From: Polaromonas jejuensis NBRC 106434
Lineage (GTDB): Bacteria > Pseudomonadota > Gammaproteobacteria > Burkholderiales > Burkholderiaceae_C
Assembly: GCF_001598235.1 (NCBI RefSeq)
Contig: NZ_BCYO01000014.1
Span: forward strand, 1-64,000
Direction of reading: 5' to 3'
Length of the DNA stretch: 64,000 bases
Position numbers and translations under genes: made by a program. Below, piece by piece: positions 60,229 to 64,000 of the stretch (within the stretch, counting starts at the first letter, position 1; every line of letters begins with the position of its first letter). The notes below the pieces were generated by a model. The model was not told where the DNA came from, did no database searches, and was given only the letters and a program-made list of their open reading frames with translations.

Positions 60229-60734
60229 TGAAGCATTATTCAAGCAAAATTGTCCTGGGCCTCGTCATCGCATTGGCAGGTTTTTCCGCCAGCGCGCAGG
60301 AGTTCAAGGTTGGAGTTGTCAACCTCGACCGGATTTTCCGCGAAGCCAATTCGGCCAAGGCGGCCCAGACCAAGCTGGAGCAGGAATTCAGCAAGCGCGA
60401 GAAGGAGTTGAACGATCTCGCCACCCAGCTGAAAACGCAGTCCGACAAGTTCGAGCGCGAAGCGCCCACGCTGGCTGAAAGCCAGCGCGTGGCCCGCCAG
60501 CGGCAACTGGTCGATCTGGACCGGACCTTCCAGAACAAGCGCCGCGAATTCCAGGAAGATCTGAGCGCCCGTAAAAACGAAGAGCTTCAGCAAGTGATTG
60601 AGCGCGCCAACAAGGTCGTCAAAACGCTGGCTGAAACCGAGAAGTACGACCTGATCCTGCAGGAGTCGGTGTACGTGAACCCCAAGCATGACATCACCGA
60701 CAAGGTGATCAAGGCGCTGAACGCCTCCCGTTGA
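60228..60734 (+). CDS. ompH: Periplasmic chaperone OmpH/Skp
   Basis: A 168-residue chaperone for unfolded outer-membrane proteins. After the signal peptide (MKHYSSKIVLGLVIALAGFS) the mature protein begins QEFKVGVVNLDRIFREANSA. The long central part is a charged coiled coil (KREKELNDLATQLKTQSDKF and following), forming the tentacles of the Skp trimer. The last strand includes YDLILQESVYVNPKHDITDK. The start overlaps the bamA stop (TAATG), so the two are translationally linked. Confidence 0.95.
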   Translation: MKHYSSKIVLGLVIALAGFSASAQEFKVGVVNLDRIFREANSAKAAQTKLEQEFSKREKELNDLATQLKTQSDKFEREAPTLAESQRVARQRQLVDLDRTFQNKRREFQEDLSARKNEELQQVIERANKVVKTLAETEKYDLILQESVYVNPKHDITDKVIKALNASR

Positions 60735-60781
60735 TTGCGGGTGTTCACCACGCACGTTGACGTAAAACTGGCAGGCGCAGT

Positions 60782-61837
60782 GTGACGCTCCGTCTTGCCG
60801 ACATTGTTCAGTCTTTGGCTGCCAGGGTGGATGCCGAGCTGCTCGGCAACCCTGATATTCTGATAGAGCGCCTGTCCACGCTGGACGGCGCCGGTCCCCG
60901 GGACCTGACATTTCTGAGCCACCCCAAGTACCTCGGCAAGCTGGCGCAGTCTGCCGCTGCCTGCGTCGTGGTCTCCCCCGCAGTCCGTGAAGCCGCCATG
61001 CGCCGCGGGGCCTGTATCGTGGCGGATGACCCCTACCATTACTTTGCGCTGATCACCCAGCTCTGGAAACAGCGTCATTTTCCGCCTCCGGCACCCCACA
61101 TCCATCCCAGCGCCTTCATTGATCCCGGCGCGACGCTGGCCCCCGGCGTCTCCATCGGTGCGTTCGCCTGCATCGGGGCCGGCGCCATGATTGGCGCGGG
61201 TGTACGCATCGCCGAGCATTGCGTCATCGGCGCGCAGGTGGAAATTGGCGCCGATACCCGGCTGTCGGCACGCGTCACGGTGGCCGACGGTTGCCGCATG
61301 GGTGAGCGCTGCATTGTTCATCCCGGCGCAGTCATCGGTGCGGATGGCTTCGGCTTTGCGCCGCATGAGGGCGAGTGGGTCAAGATCGAGCAGCTGGGCG
61401 CGGTGCACATCGGCAATGATGTGGAAATCGGCGCCAACACCTGCATCGACCGCGGCGCCTTGCAGGACACCGTGCTGGAAGACGGCGTCAAGCTCGATAA
61501 CCTGGTGCAGATCGGCCACAACGTCAGGGTCGGCAAGCACACCGCCATGGCCGGTTGTGCCGGCGTCGCGGGCAGCGCAACGATTGGTGCGCATTGCACG
61601 GTCGGTGGTGGCGCCATTGTGCTGGGACATCTGAGGCTGGCCGACCATGTGCATGTGTCGGCGGCCAGCGTGGTGACGCGATCCATTCTGAAACCCGGAC
61701 AGTACACCGGGCTCTTTCCTATCGACGACAATGCGGCGTGGGAAAAAAATGCGGCCACGCTCAAGCAGCTCCACAGTCTGCGCGAGCGACTCAAGCTGAC
61801 AGAAAAATCACTCTCACAAATTCTAGAAAAATCATGA
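60782..61837 (+). CDS. lpxD: UDP-3-O-acylglucosamine N-acyltransferase LpxD
   Basis: A 351-residue acyltransferase adding the second 3-hydroxyacyl chain in lipid A synthesis. The N-terminal uridine-binding domain holds [20 protein letters not shown]. The left-handed beta-helix is a run of hexapeptides such as [20 protein letters not shown], with the catalytic His in [20 protein letters not shown]. The C-terminal helix has [12 protein letters not shown]. The start codon is GTG. The stop overlaps the fabZ start by four bases. Confidence 0.97.
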   Translation: MTLRLADIVQSLAARVDAELLGNPDILIERLSTLDGAGPRDLTFLSHPKYLGKLAQSAAACVVVSPAVREAAMRRGACIVADDPYHYFALITQLWKQRHFPPPAPHIHPSAFIDPGATLAPGVSIGAFACIGAGAMIGAGVRIAEHCVIGAQVEIGADTRLSARVTVADGCRMGERCIVHPGAVIGADGFGFAPHEGEWVKIEQLGAVHIGNDVEIGANTCIDRGALQDTVLEDGVKLDNLVQIGHNVRVGKHTAMAGCAGVAGSATIGAHCTVGGGAIVLGHLRLADHVHVSAASVVTRSILKPGQYTGLFPIDDNAAWEKNAATLKQLHSLRERLKLTEKSLSQILEKS

Positions 61838-62274
61838 TGGACATTCACCAAATTCTCAAGCAGTTGCCGCACCGCTACCCGATTCTGTTGGTCGACCGTG
61901 TGCTCGAAGTGGAAAAAGGCAAAAGCATCAAGGCACTCAAGAATGTCACGATCAATGAACCGTTTTTCATGGGGCATTTTCCGCACCATCCCGTGATGCC
62001 GGGTGTTCTTATTCTTGAAGCCATGGCACAGGCCGCGGCGCTGCTGGCATTTGAAACATTGGGCGTGACACCCGACGACAAGACGGTGTACTACTTTGCC
62101 GGCATCGACGGCGCCCGTTTCAAGCGTCCCGTCGAGCCCGGCGACCAGCTGATCATGGATGTGACGCTGGACCGCATGAAAGCCGGCATCTTCAAATTCA
62201 AGGGTGTCACGCGCGTGGGTGACAACATCGCCTGCGAGGCCGAACTGATGTGCACCATGCGCACCATTGCCTGA
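61834..62274 (+). CDS. fabZ: 3-hydroxyacyl-ACP dehydratase FabZ
   Basis: A 146-residue hot-dog-fold dehydratase of fatty acid synthesis that also sets the hydroxyacyl-ACP pool shared with lipid A synthesis. It opens [20 protein letters not shown]. The catalytic segment is [20 protein letters not shown], with the active His and the Glu of [26 protein letters not shown] closes the fold. ATGATG gives two possible starts (61834, 61837). It is coupled to lpxD by overlap and followed after 13 bases by lpxA. Confidence 0.97.
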   Translation: MMDIHQILKQLPHRYPILLVDRVLEVEKGKSIKALKNVTINEPFFMGHFPHHPVMPGVLILEAMAQAAALLAFETLGVTPDDKTVYYFAGIDGARFKRPVEPGDQLIMDVTLDRMKAGIFKFKGVTRVGDNIACEAELMCTMRTIA

Positions 62275-62287
62275 GCGCGGGCCTCAC

Positions 62288-63100
62288 ATGACATCGCCAG
62301 TCGCTGCGCCGGGCATTCATGCCACGGCGCTTGTTGATCCACAGGCCCAGCTGGACAGCTCGGTCAGCGTGGGCCCGTACACGGTCATCGGTCCCCACGT
62401 CAGGGTAGCTGCGGGCACCAGCATTGGCGCCCACTGCGTGATTGAAGGCCACACCACCATAGGCCGTGACAACCGGATTTTCCAGTTCAACTCGCTGGGC
62501 GCCATTCCGCAGGACAAAAAGTACGCGGGCGAGCCCTGCGAGCTGGTGATTGGTGACCGCAACACCATCCGCGAGTTTTGCACCTTCAACATCGGCTCGC
62601 CGGGCGACAACGGCGTCACGCGGGTCGGCCATGACAACTGGATCATGGCCTATGTGCATCTGGCGCACGACTGCGTGGTGGGCAACAACACCATTTTTGC
62701 CAACAACACGCAGCTGGGCGGACATGTGCATGTGGATGACTGGGCCATACTGGGCGGCTTCACGGTGGCGCACCAGTTCGTCAGAATCGGCGCCCACAGC
62801 TTTACCGCCATGTGCTCGCTGCTGTTTGCCGACCTGCCGCCTTTTGTGATGTGCCAGGGCCAGCCGGCCCAGGCGCGATCCATGAATTTTGAGGGCCTGC
62901 GCCGCCGTGGTTTCTCGGCGGAGCGCATTTCAGCCGTCAAGGCCATGCACAAGGCGCTGTACCGCGACGACCTGACGCTGGAGCAGGCCAGGGCACGCAT
63001 CACAGAACTGACTGAAAAACACCCCGAGTCGGCGCCGGACGTGCAGATGATGCTCTCATTTTTGCAGCAGACATCGCCGCAACGCGGCATCGTCCGGTAG
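62288..63100 (+). CDS. lpxA: UDP-N-acetylglucosamine O-acyltransferase LpxA
   Basis: A 270-residue trimeric acyltransferase for the first step of lipid A synthesis. Hexapeptide repeats run from [20 protein letters not shown] onward. The catalytic His lies in [20 protein letters not shown], and [20 protein letters not shown] and [20 protein letters not shown] are family signatures. The helical C-terminus ends near [12 protein letters not shown]. The ATG at 62288 is chosen. lpxB follows after six bases. Confidence 0.97.
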   Translation: MTSPVAAPGIHATALVDPQAQLDSSVSVGPYTVIGPHVRVAAGTSIGAHCVIEGHTTIGRDNRIFQFNSLGAIPQDKKYAGEPCELVIGDRNTIREFCTFNIGSPGDNGVTRVGHDNWIMAYVHLAHDCVVGNNTIFANNTQLGGHVHVDDWAILGGFTVAHQFVRIGAHSFTAMCSLLFADLPPFVMCQGQPAQARSMNFEGLRRRGFSAERISAVKAMHKALYRDDLTLEQARARITELTEKHPESAPDVQMMLSFLQQTSPQRGIVR

Positions 63101-63106
63101 GCGCTC

Positions 63107-64000
63107 ATGTCGGTTGCGTCCACCCCTCTGCCCACTCGTAGAGAGGCTGGTGGGCCTGCCGCCAGCCCGGCCGTGCAGGCGGCGCCGCGCGTCGCCATGG
63201 TGGCCGGCGAAACCTCCGGTGATTTGCTGGCAGGCTTGCTGCTCGATGGCCTCAAGGCGCGCTGGCCGGCCTTGGTGTCCAGCGGCATAGGCGGGCCGCA
63301 GATGGCGCGCCGGGGTTTTCAGGCCTGGTGGCCCAGCGACAAGCTGGCGGTGCGCGGTTATGTGGAGGTGCTGCGACACTACCGCGAAATCATAGGCATC
63401 CGCGAGCAGCTGAAAAAGCGCCTGCTTGATAGGGCCGATCAGCGCCCCGACGTTTTTATCGGCGTGGATGCGCCCGATTTCAACCTGGATCTGGAGGCCG
63501 CGCTGAAGGCCGAAGGCATCAAGACCGTGCATTTCGTCAGTCCCTCCGTCTGGGCCTGGCGCGCCGACCGGGTCGAAAAAATCCGGCGCAGCGTGGACCA
63601 TGTGCTGTGCATTTTCCCGTTTGAACCGGCCCTGCTGGCCTCGCATGGCATTGCCGCGACTTATGTCGGGCATCCGCTGGCCAACGTGATTCCGGTGGCG
63701 CCTGATCGGGCGGCGGCGAGGCGCCAGTTGGGCCTGCGGGATGAGGACACCGTCATTGCCATCTTGCCGGGCAGCCGCAAGTCGGAAATCCAGTACCTCG
63801 CTACTCGCTTTTTCAGGGCTGCGGCGCTGGTCAAGCGGGCGCAGGCTGCTATTAAATTTGTAGTGCCTGCGGTTCCCGCGCTAAAGGCGTGGATAGAGCG
63901 GCTGGCCGATGAGGCGGGTGTGCGGGCGGATCTGCAAATCGTCGAAGGCCAGTCGCACACGGTGCTGGCGGCCTGCGATGTCACCCTGATCGCCAGCGGC
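63107..64000 (+). CDS. lpxB: Lipid A disaccharide synthase LpxB (3' end outside the window)
   Basis: The first 298 residues of a glycosyltransferase that condenses UDP-diacylglucosamine with lipid X on the inner membrane. VAMVAGETSGDLLAGLLLDG and VSSGIGGPQMARRGF are the N-terminal hallmarks. VDAPDFNLDLEAALKAEGIK and HFVSPSVWAWRADRVEKIRR follow, and the nucleotide-binding half begins with IAILPGSRKSEIQYL. The N-terminus has an extra, unconserved 28 residues. Codons for VKRAQAAIKFV match a dispersed-repeat copy (63824-63863). It is open at the right edge. Confidence 0.96.
   Translation, partial: MSVASTPLPTRREAGGPAASPAVQAAPRVAMVAGETSGDLLAGLLLDGLKARWPALVSSGIGGPQMARRGFQAWWPSDKLAVRGYVEVLRHYREIIGIREQLKKRLLDRADQRPDVFIGVDAPDFNLDLEAALKAEGIKTVHFVSPSVWAWRADRVEKIRRSVDHVLCIFPFEPALLASHGIAATYVGHPLANVIPVAPDRAAARRQLGLRDEDTVIAILPGSRKSEIQYLATRFFRAAALVKRAQAAIKFVVPAVPALKAWIERLADEAGVRADLQIVEGQSHTVLAACDVTLIASG
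63824..63863 (+). repeat. Dispersed palindromic repeat, copy K, inside lpxB
   Basis: GCGCTGGTCAAGCGGGCGCA followed by GGCTGCTATTAAATTTGTAG, matching copies E and I in layout. It is in frame in lpxB immediately before the conserved FVVP strand. Confidence 0.6.

Noticed and set aside
1..64000. CRISPR arrays
   Set aside because: No series of regularly spaced identical repeats was seen. The only multi-copy repeats are scattered single units.

Overview
The window is GC-rich, densely packed bacterial chromosome. Gene content and order (PhaR and 3-hydroxybutyrate dehydrogenase for polyhydroxybutyrate, an OmpR/EnvZ pair of the Ris type, and the rpsB-tsf-pyrH-frr-uppS-cdsA-dxr-rseP-bamA-ompH-lpxD-fabZ-lpxA-lpxB cluster) point to a betaproteobacterium of the Burkholderiales, probably Comamonadaceae and Polaromonas-like. 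The lineage is inferred from protein character and synteny, not from a search.

Layout. 1-9 kb: start of an exported protein cut by the left edge, a Tat-exported PhoD-type phosphatase, a hypothetical plus HNH nuclease pair, serB-mfd, and ispD-ispF. 9-24 kb: an OmpR/EnvZ two-component system, a DUF1800/DUF1501/SIMPL export cassette, a PACE efflux gene divergent from its LysR regulator, a small outer-membrane barrel, N-formylglutamate amidohydrolase, an LhgO-like FAD enzyme, bdhA divergent from a hydrolase, relA, and tRNA-Val(GAC). 24-40 kb: a genomic island in the 3' end of tRNA-Val. 40-50 kb: phaR, rimO, tRNA-Leu, rnr, a YggT protein, nnr, a DadA-like dehydrogenase and an amidase. 50-64 kb: the translation, isoprenoid and envelope cluster, ending inside lpxB.

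The most interesting region is the island (about 24,013-40,009), bounded by a perfect 28-bp direct repeat of the tRNA-Val 3' end. Almost all its cargo is one minus-strand gene train: a membrane b-type cytochrome, a 21-haem c-type cytochrome built of tri-haem repeats, a 12- (perhaps 13-) haem cytochrome, an outer-membrane protein with SPOR, TPR and beta-barrel regions, a full cytochrome c maturation system (ccmABCDEFGHI), and a membrane-anchored two-[4Fe-4S] FAD oxidoreductase. Together they look like a self-contained, horizontally acquired electron conduit from the inner membrane towards or across the outer membrane, carrying its own haem-attachment machinery. No integrase is present. A truncated IS5-like transposase and a frameshifted ORF lie at the two ends, so the island looks immobilised.

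A second theme is a dispersed palindromic repeat of about 27-44 bp (a GCTAT...ATAGC-type core with a GCGC-rich arm). I found ten good copies and one weak one in the host backbone and none in the island. Several lie inside genes and are read in frame. One encodes much of the signal peptide of the SIMPL protein, and another supplies the stop codon of the amidase gene.
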